Origin: Streptomyces albus subsp. albus
GTDB taxonomy: Bacteria > Actinomycetota > Actinomycetes > Streptomycetales > Streptomycetaceae
Assembly (NCBI RefSeq): GCF_000725885.1
Contig: NZ_JODR01000003.1
Location: 186,001 to 250,000, forward strand
Direction: 5' to 3'
Length of the DNA: 64,000 bases
Both the position numbers and the translations under genes were made by a program. The stretch's first letter is position 1, and each line of letters opens with the position of its first letter. The notes beneath the pieces are model-generated. The model had not been told where the DNA came from. It did no database searches and saw nothing but the letters and a program-made list of their open reading frames with translations. This document shows, one piece after another, positions 50,764-58,780 of this stretch.

Positions 50764-51327
50764 GTGCGGATCAACCACGACACCCGGTGCGCACTCGACC
50801 AGGCGGTCGAATTGCTGAACACCATGCCGGACGGCGACACCCCCGACACGCTGGTGTCCGTGGCGGACCTGCGCGACTACCTCGTACGGAACAAGGTCAG
50901 CGGTGTCGGCGCCCTGACGGAGGACGATCTGCGGGCCGTACGCGCGGTACGGGAGCAGTTCTCACGGGTGTTCGCCGCTCCCGATGCACGGACCGCGGCG
51001 CAGCTGATCAACACCCTGGTCGCGGGAGCCGGGACCACCCCGCAGCTGACCGATCACGACGGGTACGACTGGCACGTCCACTACTTCGCGCCGGGCGCCT
51101 CCGTGGCCCAGCACCTGGCGGCGGACTGCGGGATGGCGCTGGCGTTCGTTCTGGTCGCGGGCGAGCTCGACCGGCTGCGGCGCTGCTCGGCACCGGACTG
51201 CCGACGCGCCTTCGTCGACCTGTCCCGCAACCGCTCCCGCCGCTACTGCGACAGCCGCACCTGCGGGAACCGGCTCCACGTCGCCGCCTACCGCGCCCGG
51301 CGGCGCGAGTCGGCGGCGGACGGCTGA
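50764..51327 (+). CDS. CGNR zinc-finger (ABATE domain) protein, putative regulator
   Basis: 187 residues from GTG 50764 after AGGAG. The N-terminal ABATE-type region (about 1-130) carries VAELRDYL-like (VADLRDYLVRNKV) and AVRAVREQFSRVF segments. The C-terminal zinc finger has a CSAPDC pair and YCDSRTCGNR, followed by a basic helix AAYRARRR. The family is thought to bind nucleic acid as stress regulators; targets unknown. Monocistronic with a terminator-like region before it. Confidence 0.85.
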   Translation: MRINHDTRCALDQAVELLNTMPDGDTPDTLVSVADLRDYLVRNKVSGVGALTEDDLRAVRAVREQFSRVFAAPDARTAAQLINTLVAGAGTTPQLTDHDGYDWHVHYFAPGASVAQHLAADCGMALAFVLVAGELDRLRRCSAPDCRRAFVDLSRNRSRRYCDSRTCGNRLHVAAYRARRRESAADG

Positions 51328-51417
51328 CCCGACGGCACCCGCCCAGCGGTACGCCGGGCACGCACCGTGCCGACGAGGCGCACGGAGAGGCACCGCACGG
51401 GTGCCGCGGCGGGGCGG

Positions 51418-51579
51418 TCACAGCAGCAGCAGGTCGTGCACCCCGGCGACCGCCAGCAGCACGGCGATCACCGTCAGGAACAACATCAGCGGGGGCTGGG
51501 AGAGCGCGTACAGGCACCCTTTGCGCTCGGGGGGCGGCAGCTCGTCGAGCTCTACGGTGGAGTTCGGCGTCGTGTCCAT
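51418..51579 (-). CDS. Small single-pass membrane protein
   Basis: 53 residues from ATG 51579. A polar N-terminus with DTTPNSTVELDELPPPERKG leads to one C-terminal helix (PPLMLFLTVIAVLLAVAGVHDLLLL). The frame is open 37 codons further upstream, but that overlaps the next gene's promoter and is of poor composition. Convergent with the CGNR gene and divergent from the CHAT-like gene. Function unknown. Confidence 0.6.
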   Translation of the reverse strand: MDTTPNSTVELDELPPPERKGCLYALSQPPLMLFLTVIAVLLAVAGVHDLLLL

Positions 51580-51676
51580 CTCGCCGTGATCATGTCGCAG
51601 AGCTTCGTCCGGACTGCTCCAACACGCCCCTTTTCTGGTGGAGTTAGCGGGAACATCCGGCATTGACGGCACTGAC

Positions 51677-52291
51677 ATGCTAAAGCCCATGGAGCACTTC
51701 GCACCGCCGACTGGACAGCACCCCGGCCCCTCACGTATCGACGCGGTCGTCTCGGGAGAGCTGAGCTGGACCGAAGTGGACCTCGTCGACCTCGCGGGCG
51801 GCGAGACGGAGGCACTGCGGTCCGTACTGGAGACCTACGGGGTCCGCGTCAACCGCTTCCCCGTCGGGCAGCCGCGTCACCTGGTGGCCGCGCTGGGCGG
51901 CGTGCGGCAGGCGGCGCCCTACGTGGTGCTCTCCTGCCACGGTGCGGACGGCGGCATCCTGCTGGACGAGCTGATACCGGAGGTCGCCCGGAACCAGCCG
52001 TTCCTGGGATCGGCCGGCCCCGACGAGATCCGCGCCCATCTGCGGTTCCCGGGCAGCGTCGTCATCTCCACCGGGTGCGACACCGGTACCCGAGCGCTGG
52101 CCGACGCGGTCTTCGACGCGGGCGGCAGCGCCTATCTGGCACCGGAGAGCGAGCCCTTCGGGCATGCGGCGGTGTTCGCCGTTCTGTACCTGTTCTACGA
52201 ACTGACCGAGGGCCGCACGCTGGAGCAGGCGGTGGCCACGCTCCGCGAGCACGACGCGGAGCTGGCGAAGTGGCGCCTTTTTCTGCCGTGA
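51677..52291 (+). CDS. Small CHAT/caspase-like protein (His-Cys dyad)
   Basis: About 204 residues if ATG 51677 is used; ATG 51689 and GTG 51638 are alternatives, none with a clear Shine-Dalgarno. The core has VVLSCHGADGGILLDEL (H88) and VVISTGCDTGTRALADAVF (C134), the order and spacing of the caspase/CHAT dyad, then GSAYLAPESEPFG and a helix pair ending TLEQAVATLRE, as in CHAT domains. No other domain is attached. Role unknown; a peptidase-like function is inference from motif shape. If GTG 51638 were used, the protein would include a rare TTA codon. Confidence 0.65.
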   Translation: MLKPMEHFAPPTGQHPGPSRIDAVVSGELSWTEVDLVDLAGGETEALRSVLETYGVRVNRFPVGQPRHLVAALGGVRQAAPYVVLSCHGADGGILLDELIPEVARNQPFLGSAGPDEIRAHLRFPGSVVISTGCDTGTRALADAVFDAGGSAYLAPESEPFGHAAVFAVLYLFYELTEGRTLEQAVATLREHDAELAKWRLFLP

Positions 52292-52375
52292 GCGGCCCGC
52301 CGTGAGCGGCGGCGCCGGCTTCCCGGCCGATGGCGGCGCCCGGGTGACGGGCCGGGCGGCCCGGCCACCCGGTCG

Positions 52376-52843
52376 TCAGATGCCGTGCTTCTTGAGGATC
52401 GCCTCGATGTCCGAGAAGACCTCGTCCGGTGCGCCGGCCGGGCGGGACGCGGCGGGCGCCGGGGAGCCGAGGGCCGGGGTGCCGGCGGCCGGCTCACTGG
52501 CGTGGGGCCGCTTGCCCCGCTGCCGCCCACCGGCGGCGCGGCCCTCCTTGCCGCCGCCCCTGCCCGAGGCGAGGCGGGCGGCGATCCACAGGACGACCGC
52601 GCAGGCCAGAACGGCGAATCCGCCCCACACGCTGGGCTTGAGGACGAGGTCGGCCGCCCAGCTGCCGAACGCCCTGACGATCTTGCCGCCGAGCCCGACC
52701 AGCCCGGACATCGCCAGGCCGACCGGCACCAGGGCGACGGCGGCGATGCGCGTCGCGGCGGCGAAGCGGCGGCGCCAGGCCGTCAGGAAGGCGATGGCGA
52801 GGCCCGCGGCGGAGAGCGCGGCGCAGACGGTCGTGGTGAGCAT
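52376..52843 (-). CDS. Membrane protein with conserved C-terminal tail
   Basis: 155 residues from ATG 52843. Hydrophobic segments at about 3-20, 33-52 and 70-92, then a Gly/Lys/Arg/Ala/Pro-rich disordered stretch and an acidic/amphipathic end DEVFSDIEAILKKHGI, which looks conserved and could bind a partner. Convergent with the CHAT-like gene and divergent from the DsbA-like gene. No enzyme motif; function unknown. Confidence 0.7.
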   Translation of the reverse strand: MLTTTVCAALSAAGLAIAFLTAWRRRFAAATRIAAVALVPVGLAMSGLVGLGGKIVRAFGSWAADLVLKPSVWGGFAVLACAVVLWIAARLASGRGGGKEGRAAGGRQRGKRPHASEPAAGTPALGSPAPAASRPAGAPDEVFSDIEAILKKHGI

Positions 52844-52947
52844 GTCTCCATCGTGGCACCGCGGGGGCGCCGGCGGCCACGGCCGGACCCCGGATCAGGG
52901 TCATCTCCGGGTCGGAAGCCCTCCCGGGGGCTGAGAGACTGGGGGCC

Positions 52948-53469
52948 ATGGACAACACCACCGACTCCGGCACCGCCCTCCCCCGTGTCACCCTCGACGT
53001 GTGGTGCGAGCTCCAGTGCCCCGACTGCCACCGGGCCCAGGGCGACCTGAGGGCGCTGCACGAGCGGTACGGCGACGCGCTGGAGATCCGGCTGCGGCAC
53101 TTCCCGCTGGAGAAGCACAAGCACGCCTACGCCGCCGCCCAGGCGTTCGAGGAGGCCTACGCGCAGGGCAAGGGCGCACCGTATGCCCGGGCCGTGCTGG
53201 GGCGCACCGCCGAGCTGGGCGAGCGCGGCGAGGAGCTGCTGGTGGAGGTCGCCCGGGAACTGGGCCTGGACGCCGACGAGTTGGAGACGGCGCTGATCGA
53301 CGGCCGGCATCTGCTGGTGGTGGACGCCGACCAGGCCGAGGGCAAGGCGATCGGGGTGACGGGGACGCCCACGTACGTCATCGACGGTCAGCGGCTGGAC
53401 GGCGGCAAGAGCCAGGAGGGGCTGCGCGAGCGGATCGAGGAGATCGCCGACCGGCTGCTGGGGCGCTGA
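52948..53469 (+). CDS. Cytosolic DsbA-family thioredoxin-fold protein
   Basis: 173 residues, ATG start. Active site C-P-D-C at C24-C27 (ELQCPDCHRAQ), a third Cys at C20, helical insertion with RLRHFPLEKHKHAYAAAQAFEEA, and the cis-Pro loop GTPTYVIDG. It has no signal peptide, so it resembles FrnE/cytosolic DsbA-like isomerases rather than exported DsbA. Possible redox partner of small thiols (inference). Downstream of a short intergenic region with the membrane gene divergent to it. Confidence 0.85.
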   Translation: MDNTTDSGTALPRVTLDVWCELQCPDCHRAQGDLRALHERYGDALEIRLRHFPLEKHKHAYAAAQAFEEAYAQGKGAPYARAVLGRTAELGERGEELLVEVARELGLDADELETALIDGRHLLVVDADQAEGKAIGVTGTPTYVIDGQRLDGGKSQEGLRERIEEIADRLLGR

Positions 53470-53548
53470 GCGGGCCGGACGGCTGCCTCACGGCTTCCGC
53501 TCGCGCCGCCACCGCACCTCTGGCGGATGGCCCGGCCGTCGCTCTCCG

Positions 53549-54394
53549 TCATACGAGCCGCTTGGCGTAGCACAGCTCCACCAGGCGGTAGCCCAGCGAG
53601 GTGTAGAGCCGCAGAGCCGGGGTGTTGTCGGAGAACACGTTGAGGCCGAGGAGCCGGGCGCCGCGCTCTGCGCACACCTGCTCGGCCGCCAGCATCAGGG
53701 TGCGGCCGTGGCCCTCGCCGCGCCGCTCGGCCTCCACGTGGACGTCGAAGACCCAGGCGTCCACGTCGTCGCGGGGCAGCCCGGCGAAGGCCAGCCATAT
53801 CGCGCCGACGTCCACGCCGTCACGGGTCAGGACCCGCAGTGCGGCCGTCCGGGTCGCGGCGCCGTCCGGCAGGTGGATCCGTCTGGCGGCTTCGGACCTG
53901 ACCGCCGCCTCCTGGGGGGTGGCACCGCGGGCGGTCATGCCGTCGATGAAGGTGGCCGCGCTCTTGTCCCACCACTGCTCGAACTCGTCCGCCGTCAGCG
54001 GCCGGGGCACACTGCCGGGCGGCAGGGACGGCGGTGCGTCCACGTCCTTGACCATGTGCCGGCTGCGTTCGGTGTAGCCGAGGGACGCCAGCAGGCCGGT
54101 GCCCGCCGCGTCCTCCTCGCCCGTCACCGGGACGCTCGTCTCCACGTACACGGCGCCCCAGTCGCGCAGTACCTCCTCGGCGGCGAGCGCCGCCACCGTC
54201 CCCCTCCCCCGGCGGCGTTCGCCGGGCTCGACGGTCAGCCCGGCGATCCGCCCGGAGGCGGGGCCGCCCTCGGGAGGCCCGGCCAGGTCGAGGCCGCCGA
54301 CCGGGCGGGAGTTGACGCAGATCTCGTAGGTGCGGGAGCGCCGGCCGTCGGCGGTGCGGTGCTCGGGTCCGGTGGGGCGCAAAGTCGTCGTCAC
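53549..54394 (-). CDS. Tandem GNAT-domain acetyltransferase
   Basis: 281 residues. Two GNAT-type domains: residues about 20-115 with the acetyl-CoA loop VEPGERRRGRGTVAA, and 135-280 with VEAERRGEGHGRTLM and the late LNVFSDNTPALRLYTSLGY motif. The N-terminal repeat looks less complete. GTG start. The acceptor is not predictable from sequence. Follows pabC on the same strand with a 42-base gap, and convergent with the DsbA-like gene. Confidence 0.85.
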   Translation of the reverse strand: MTTTLRPTGPEHRTADGRRSRTYEICVNSRPVGGLDLAGPPEGGPASGRIAGLTVEPGERRRGRGTVAALAAEEVLRDWGAVYVETSVPVTGEEDAAGTGLLASLGYTERSRHMVKDVDAPPSLPPGSVPRPLTADEFEQWWDKSAATFIDGMTARGATPQEAAVRSEAARRIHLPDGAATRTAALRVLTRDGVDVGAIWLAFAGLPRDDVDAWVFDVHVEAERRGEGHGRTLMLAAEQVCAERGARLLGLNVFSDNTPALRLYTSLGYRLVELCYAKRLV

Positions 54395-54436
54395 GGTTGA
54401 GGTTCTACCCCTCCGGTGACGGCTGCGGCCACCGGG

Positions 54437-55258
54437 TTACGGGTCGATGTCGGCGGCCGACCGCTCCTCGAAGACGCGCATCGCCTTGGTGGTCACGGGG
54501 CCGGGCGTGCCGGGCAGGGCGCGGCCGTCGATACGGGAGACGGCCTGGACGTCGCGCAGGCTGGAGGTCACGAAGACCTCCTCGGCCCGCTCCAGCACGT
54601 CCATGGGCAGCTCGGTCTCCCGCGCGTCCGTCCATTCCAGGACGAGGGCACGGGTGATGCCGGCCAGGCAGCCCGAGGCCAGCGGCGGGGTGTGCAGCTC
54701 ACCGTCGAGGACGACGAAGACGTTGGAGCCGGTGCCCTCGCACAGCATGCCGTGCGTGTTGGGGAACAGCGCCTCGCTGGCGGCCTGTTGCCGGGCCCGG
54801 GCGAGGGCGACGACGTTCTCGGCGTACGAGGTGGTCTTCAGCCCGGTGACCGCGCCGCGTTCGTTGCGGGTCCACGGCACGGTGACGACGGAGGTGACGT
54901 CGGGCCTGCGGGTGGCCTCGCCGAGTGCCACGACGAGGGTGGGCTTCGCGTCACCGCGGTCGGAGCCGAGCGGGGACAGCCCCCCGGTGTAGGTGATCCG
55001 CAGCCGGCCGTAGGGCATCGGGTTGGCCGCGACGACGGCTTCGCAGGCCCGACGTACCTCGTCCAGGTCGGGCTCGGGCAGGCCGAGGCCCCGGGCCGAG
55101 GCGGCCAGCCGGCGCAGGTGCCGGGTGAGGGCGAAGGGGGTGCCCTCGGTGGTCTTGACGGTCTCGAAGACGCCGTCACCGACCGTGAGCCCGTGGTCGA
55201 GCACGGAGACGTTCGCGCCGTGTGCGTCCCGTAGTCCGCCGTCGAGCCAGATCTTCAC
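54437..55258 (-). CDS. pabC: Aminodeoxychorismate lyase (class IV aminotransferase fold)
   Basis: Releases pyruvate from 4-amino-4-deoxychorismate to give p-aminobenzoate for folate. 273 residues, GTG 55258 overlapping the pabB stop by four bases. The PLP Lys is in GLKTTSYAENVVALA, with the family Glu in CEGTGSNVFVV and the phosphate-binding CLAGITRALVLEW. Pairing with pabB supports this over a branched-chain aminotransferase. Confidence 0.9.
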   Translation of the reverse strand: MKIWLDGGLRDAHGANVSVLDHGLTVGDGVFETVKTTEGTPFALTRHLRRLAASARGLGLPEPDLDEVRRACEAVVAANPMPYGRLRITYTGGLSPLGSDRGDAKPTLVVALGEATRRPDVTSVVTVPWTRNERGAVTGLKTTSYAENVVALARARQQAASEALFPNTHGMLCEGTGSNVFVVLDGELHTPPLASGCLAGITRALVLEWTDARETELPMDVLERAEEVFVTSSLRDVQAVSRIDGRALPGTPGPVTTKAMRVFEERSAADIDP

Positions 55259-56376
55259 TGTTGCTTCACCTCAGGGAGCCTCTGGGGCCGCTGCGTCACC
55301 GGGGGGGTGTGCGCTTCCCGTGTCGCGGTCTCGTCGTTCTCGTACTCCCCCGACGCTACCGCGAGCAGCCGGGCGGCCTTCAGTTCGGTCTCGCGCCACT
55401 CCTGCTCCGGGTCGGAGTCCCAGATGATCCCGGCGCCCGCCCCGAACCGCAGCAGGGGCGCGGGGTGGTCGCGTTCGATCCAGAAGGTGCGGATGCCCAC
55501 GGCCAGCTCCCCCACGCCCCGGTCCGCGTCCACCCAGCCGACGGCTCCGGTGTACGGGCCGCGCGGCGAGGTCTCCAGCTCCGCTATCAGCCGCAGGGCG
55601 CTCGATTTGGGGGCGCCGGTTATCGAGCCGGGCGGGAAGGTGTGCTCCAGCAGCCGCGCCCAGCCGTCCTCGGCGCCCGCGGGCAGTTCGCCGCGGACCG
55701 TGGAGACGAGGTGGACGAGGCCGCGGTACGGCTCGGCGGCGCAGAGTGCGGGCACGGTGACGGAGCCGGGTTCGCAGACGCGGCCCAGGTCGTTGCGGAC
55801 CAGATCCGTGATCATCACGTTCTCGGCCCGCTCCTTGGCCCCCAGGTCGGCCGCGGTCCGGCCGGTGCCTTTGATCGGGCCGGACTCGACGGTGCGGCCG
55901 TCGCGGCGCAGATAGAGCTCGGGCGAGGCGGTGGCTATCTCCATGCCGTGCGCGGGCAGCCGCACCGTGCCGGCGTAGGCCGCGGGCCCGTCCTGGGCGA
56001 GCCGGGCGGTGAGCTGGTCGATGTCGGCCGCCGCCGGGTCGGGCAGCGGCGCGGACAGGACGCGGCAGAGGTTGACCTGGTAGACGTCACCGGCGGCGAT
56101 GGCCGCCCGGATGCGCCGTACCCCCTCCATGTAGGCGGCCCGGTCCAGGGAACCGGCCCAGCTGTCCGGGGCCGGCCCGCGCCAGCGGCCGGGGACCGGG
56201 GCCGGCGGCGGTGCGGGGCGGACGTCGCCGAAGCGGGCGCAGCGCAGCCCTCCCTCGTAGTCGGCGACGACGGCCCACCAGCCCGAGGAGTCGAGGGCCT
56301 CGGGGTCGCTGGTGACGTCACGGAGATCGGTGGCGAGGAGCCCGCCCAAGCGGGCGAGGGGGGTCAGATCGGACAC
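55255..56376 (-). CDS. pabB: Aminodeoxychorismate synthase component I
   Basis: Converts chorismate and ammonia to aminodeoxychorismate. 373 residues from GTG 56376. The chorismate-binding domain has PIKGTGRT, ENVMITDLVRNDLGRVCEPGS and FPPGSITGAPKSSALRL, the motifs shared with anthranilate synthase. The glutaminase subunit is not in this window. It is followed by pabC with a four-base overlap. Chorismate comes from the aro genes at 7.7-11.5 kb. Confidence 0.93.
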   Translation of the reverse strand: MSDLTPLARLGGLLATDLRDVTSDPEALDSSGWWAVVADYEGGLRCARFGDVRPAPPPAPVPGRWRGPAPDSWAGSLDRAAYMEGVRRIRAAIAAGDVYQVNLCRVLSAPLPDPAAADIDQLTARLAQDGPAAYAGTVRLPAHGMEIATASPELYLRRDGRTVESGPIKGTGRTAADLGAKERAENVMITDLVRNDLGRVCEPGSVTVPALCAAEPYRGLVHLVSTVRGELPAGAEDGWARLLEHTFPPGSITGAPKSSALRLIAELETSPRGPYTGAVGWVDADRGVGELAVGIRTFWIERDHPAPLLRFGAGAGIIWDSDPEQEWRETELKAARLLAVASGEYENDETATREAHTPPVTQRPQRLPEVKQQ

Positions 56377-56426
56377 GGGTGCGAGTCTATGGAGGCCGCT
56401 GAGCGGCCACGCTGCGGAAACGGAAT

Positions 56427-56454
56427 TTGAGCTGGCCCGGGAATCCGCTAAAGT
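56427..56454 (+). promoter_or_regulatory. Promoter of the Gly-Cys-Val tRNA operon
   Basis: TTGAGC (56427-56432), 16 bases, TAAAGT (56449-56454), with the first tRNA beginning 75 bases downstream. No ribosomal gene is linked. Confidence 0.55.
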
Positions 56455-56528
56455 TCAACACGTCGCCGCGGCGCGCAAGCGCTCCGGAGGCGAGGTACCC
56501 CCCGGGCTGTCACCCGGAAAGGGCACCT

Positions 56529-56601
56529 GCGGACGTGGCTCAGTTGGTAGAGCATCACCTTGCCAAGGTGAGGGTCGCGAGTTCGAATCTCGTCGTCCGC
56601 T
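56529..56601 (+). tRNA. tRNA-Gly (anticodon GCC)
   Basis: Acceptor GCGGACG/CGTCCGC, anticodon loop UUGCCAA with GCC, T-loop GTTCGAATC, discriminator U. No CCA encoded. Confidence 0.96.
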
Positions 56602-56630
56602 CGACGTGGGGGCTCCCGGCCCCCGCACTC

Positions 56631-56704
56631 GGTGGAGTGGCCGAGAGGCGAGGCAACGGCCTGCAAAGCCGTCTACACGGGTTCAAATCCCGTCTCCACC
56701 TCCA
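56631..56704 (+). tRNA. tRNA-Cys (anticodon GCA)
   Basis: Acceptor GGTGGAG/CTCCACC, anticodon loop CUGCAAA with GCA, discriminator U at 56701 and an encoded CCA at 56702-56704. 30 bases after tRNA-Gly. Confidence 0.96.
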
Positions 56705-56705
56705 A

Positions 56706-56777
56706 GGACGATTAGCTCAGCGGGAGAGCGCTTCCCTGACACGGAAGAGGTCACTGGTTCAATCCCAGTATCGTCCA
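56706..56777 (+). tRNA. tRNA-Val (anticodon GAC), copy 1
   Basis: Acceptor GGACGAT/ATCGTCC, anticodon loop CUGACAC with GAC, discriminator A, no full CCA (ACC followed by G). One base after the CCA of tRNA-Cys. Confidence 0.96.
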
Positions 56778-56814
56778 CCGGGTCCCACCGGACCCTGGTC
56801 CGCAAGGGCCTTGC

Positions 56815-56886
56815 GCGCGGTTAGCTCAGCGGGAGAGCGCTTCCCTGACACGGAAGAGGTCACTGGTTCAATCCCAGTACCGCGCA
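56815..56886 (+). tRNA. tRNA-Val (anticodon GAC), copy 2 with different acceptor stem
   Basis: Body identical to copies 1 and 3 (GAC anticodon), but the acceptor is GCGCGGT/ACCGCGC: three pairs differ from GGACGAT, and all are compensated. Discriminator A; no CCA. Confidence 0.95.
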
Positions 56887-56887
56887 C

Positions 56888-56959
56888 GGACGATTAGCTC
56901 AGCGGGAGAGCGCTTCCCTGACACGGAAGAGGTCACTGGTTCAATCCCAGTATCGTCCA
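56888..56959 (+). tRNA. tRNA-Val (anticodon GAC), copy 3
   Basis: Same sequence as copy 1. Begins one base after copy 2's discriminator. A CCA (56960-56962) follows the discriminator A directly. Confidence 0.96.
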
Positions 56960-56967
56960 CCATCCTT

Positions 56968-57000
56968 CGAGGGCCCCGGCCGCACCGGCCGGGGCCCTCG
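56968..57000 (+). terminator. tRNA operon terminator
   Basis: Fourteen-base perfect stem 56968-56981 with 56987-57000, loop GCACC, right after the last tRNA. Confidence 0.85.
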
Positions 57001-57023
57001 GCGTATGCCGGCCGGTGCGGGGT

Positions 57024-57314
57024 TCAGGAGGAGAAGAGCATCCGCCCGAAGCCGCCGCGGTGCCCGTGGTGTCCATGGTGCCCGTAGTGGCCGTGCGCAC
57101 CGTGGTGCGGGGCGCCCCAGGCGGGACCGGACGGGTACGCCTGCGGGCCGGGGGGCGGCGGGGGTGCGGACTGCGCCCACTGGGCCTCCAGCCTCGTGAG
57201 GGCCTCCAGTTCCCCGTAGTCGAGGAAGATTCCCCGGCAGTTGTCGCACTGCTCTATCTGCACACCGTTGCGGTTGTACGTGCGCATGGGGGCGCCGCAC
57301 TTCGGACACACCAT
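57024..57314 (-). CDS. TFIIB-type zinc-ribbon protein with histidine-rich tail
   Basis: 96 residues from ATG 57314. Zinc knuckles CPKC (C3, C6) and CDNC (C23, C26) with the following RGIFLDYGELEALTRLE, the family signature. Then a Pro/Gly linker and a His-rich tail (HHGAHGHYGHHGHHGHRGG), which could bind Zn, Ni or Cu. Possibly a metal-responsive or nucleic-acid-binding factor; nothing more specific is supported. Convergent with the tRNA operon. Confidence 0.85.
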   Translation of the reverse strand: MVCPKCGAPMRTYNRNGVQIEQCDNCRGIFLDYGELEALTRLEAQWAQSAPPPPPGPQAYPSGPAWGAPHHGAHGHYGHHGHHGHRGGFGRMLFSS

Positions 57315-57397
57315 CTGTCTGCTTCCTCTCTTCCGGTGCCCGGGGCCGTCGCGGGCCGGCGACGGGTGCCGGCCCGTCCGTGCCGGGCGCATCCACC

Positions 57398-58384
57398 CTA
57401 CGGCCCCTGTACGAAGGGCTGTTCGGTGCGGTCATGGAGGCCGGCGATGCGGGCGCAGGCGGCCACGACCGCCTCCTCCGCGTCGTCGAGGCCCCGGTTC
57501 CCGGCGGTTGCCTTTGCGACGCCGAGCGCCGCGCTCTGCACCGTCAACGCCCGTGCGGCGGCGTCCAGGTGCGGCCACGGGTCGGCCGCGGCCAGGCCGG
57601 TGGTGGTACCGGCCGCGCGGCGGCTGGACGCGTAGGCGCCGAGGAAGCGTGCCCAGGCGGCCGGCTCCAGCAGGCCGGCGGCGTACCAGCAGGCGGGCCG
57701 CGCCAGGTCCCAGGCCGGGTCCCCCAGCCCCAGGTCGTCGACGTCTATCAGGTGCCAGGGGCCGGCCGGCGCGGGGTGACGGACGAGCTGGCCCAGGTGG
57801 AAGTCGCCGTGACACAGCGTGCCGGTGTACGGCGCCGGCTCCTCGTCGCGGCACCAGGCCGGCAGGGTCGCCCAGGCGCGTTCGACCGTGCGGGCGGCTG
57901 CCCGGTGGGCGGTGTGCGGAGCCCCGCGCATCCGGGCCACCGCCCGGGCCGCCTTGGCCGGGCCGCGCATCACCGGGAGGGGGCCGGGGAGTTGGTGGGA
58001 CAGGGGCAGTTCGTGGAGCCGGGCCAGCAGGGTGCCGGCCGCCTCCCAGGGGGCTTGGGCCGCGTCGTGCGGGTCCACGGGACGGCCGTGCGGCCACAGG
58101 CTGGCGACCCGGCCGCCGGGCAGCGGGGCGGGGCACGGGCCTGGCAGCGGCGGCAGCAGGATGCCCCGGCAGACGACGGAGGAGGCCAGGTGCAGGCGGA
58201 CGGCGAGGGCGGGCACGTCGGTGTCCGGCGCGTGCGCCTTGGCCACCTTGTCCCCCACGCGTACGACGGTCCCGTCGGGCCGGTCGGCCAGCAGCTCGCC
58301 GGGGGCGCCCGCCCCGCCCGCGAGGTTCGCCAGCGCACGGCGGAGGGCGGGCGGGGAGGCGGCTGAGGAGCGGGAGGGGGTCAC
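57398..58384 (-). CDS. Aminoglycoside phosphotransferase-family protein
   Basis: 328 residues from GTG 58384. The APH-type catalytic loop is LCHGDFHLGQ, where the usual Asn after HGDxHxG is Gln, and the metal Asp is in LIDVDDLGLGDPAWDLARP. The N-lobe is degenerate (RVGDKVAKAHA supplies a Lys). Probably a small-molecule kinase or a pseudo-kinase, not evidence of antibiotic resistance. No clear ribosome binding site. Divergent gap of about 190 bases to the small membrane gene. Confidence 0.75.
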   Translation of the reverse strand: MTPSRSSAASPPALRRALANLAGGAGAPGELLADRPDGTVVRVGDKVAKAHAPDTDVPALAVRLHLASSVVCRGILLPPLPGPCPAPLPGGRVASLWPHGRPVDPHDAAQAPWEAAGTLLARLHELPLSHQLPGPLPVMRGPAKAARAVARMRGAPHTAHRAAARTVERAWATLPAWCRDEEPAPYTGTLCHGDFHLGQLVRHPAPAGPWHLIDVDDLGLGDPAWDLARPACWYAAGLLEPAAWARFLGAYASSRRAAGTTTGLAAADPWPHLDAAARALTVQSAALGVAKATAGNRGLDDAEEAVVAACARIAGLHDRTEQPFVQGP

Positions 58385-58570
58385 GAGGAGGCAGCGTACG
58401 GGGCCGTGCCCAGGGCGGGTGGTGGCGGTGGCGGTGCCCCGGCACGCGCTGAGGCCCGGGCAGCTCCCCAGCTGCCCGGGCCTCGTTGCCGTCCGCCGCA
58501 CCCCCGTCCCCACGGGGCTGTAACCACCGGAAGTCCCCGACCCGGTCCGCTCCACCGGGCCCGGGGCCGC

Positions 58571-58780
58571 TCAGGACCCCAGCATTCCGGCAACGGACGA
58601 CGCCTGTACCAGCACCGTCCTGCCCCAGCCCGAGACCAGGCCGAGGAGGGCGGCGAGCGGCAGCACCATGGCGACTGCCACCAGCGGATGGCGCTGCCCG
58701 CCGGGACGGGTGCCGAGGGCGGCGAGAGCCGCCAGCTTTCCCTTCCCTCTGGGCGTCGAACGCCCGGCGGTGTCCGCCAT
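58571..58780 (-). CDS. Small membrane protein
   Basis: 69 residues from ATG 58780 after AGGAG. Basic N-terminus (TAGRSTPRGKGK), one longer hydrophobic stretch (HPLVAVAMVLPLAALLGLV) and a C-terminal SGWGRTVLVQASSVAG. The upstream frame (27 codons) has a different composition. Function unknown. Confidence 0.55.
   Translation of the reverse strand: MADTAGRSTPRGKGKLAALAALGTRPGGQRHPLVAVAMVLPLAALLGLVSGWGRTVLVQASSVAGMLGS

Noticed and set aside
57398..58384. Aminoglycoside-resistance gene
   Set aside because: Although APH-like, the catalytic Asn is Gln, the N-lobe is degenerate, and there is no resistance context.
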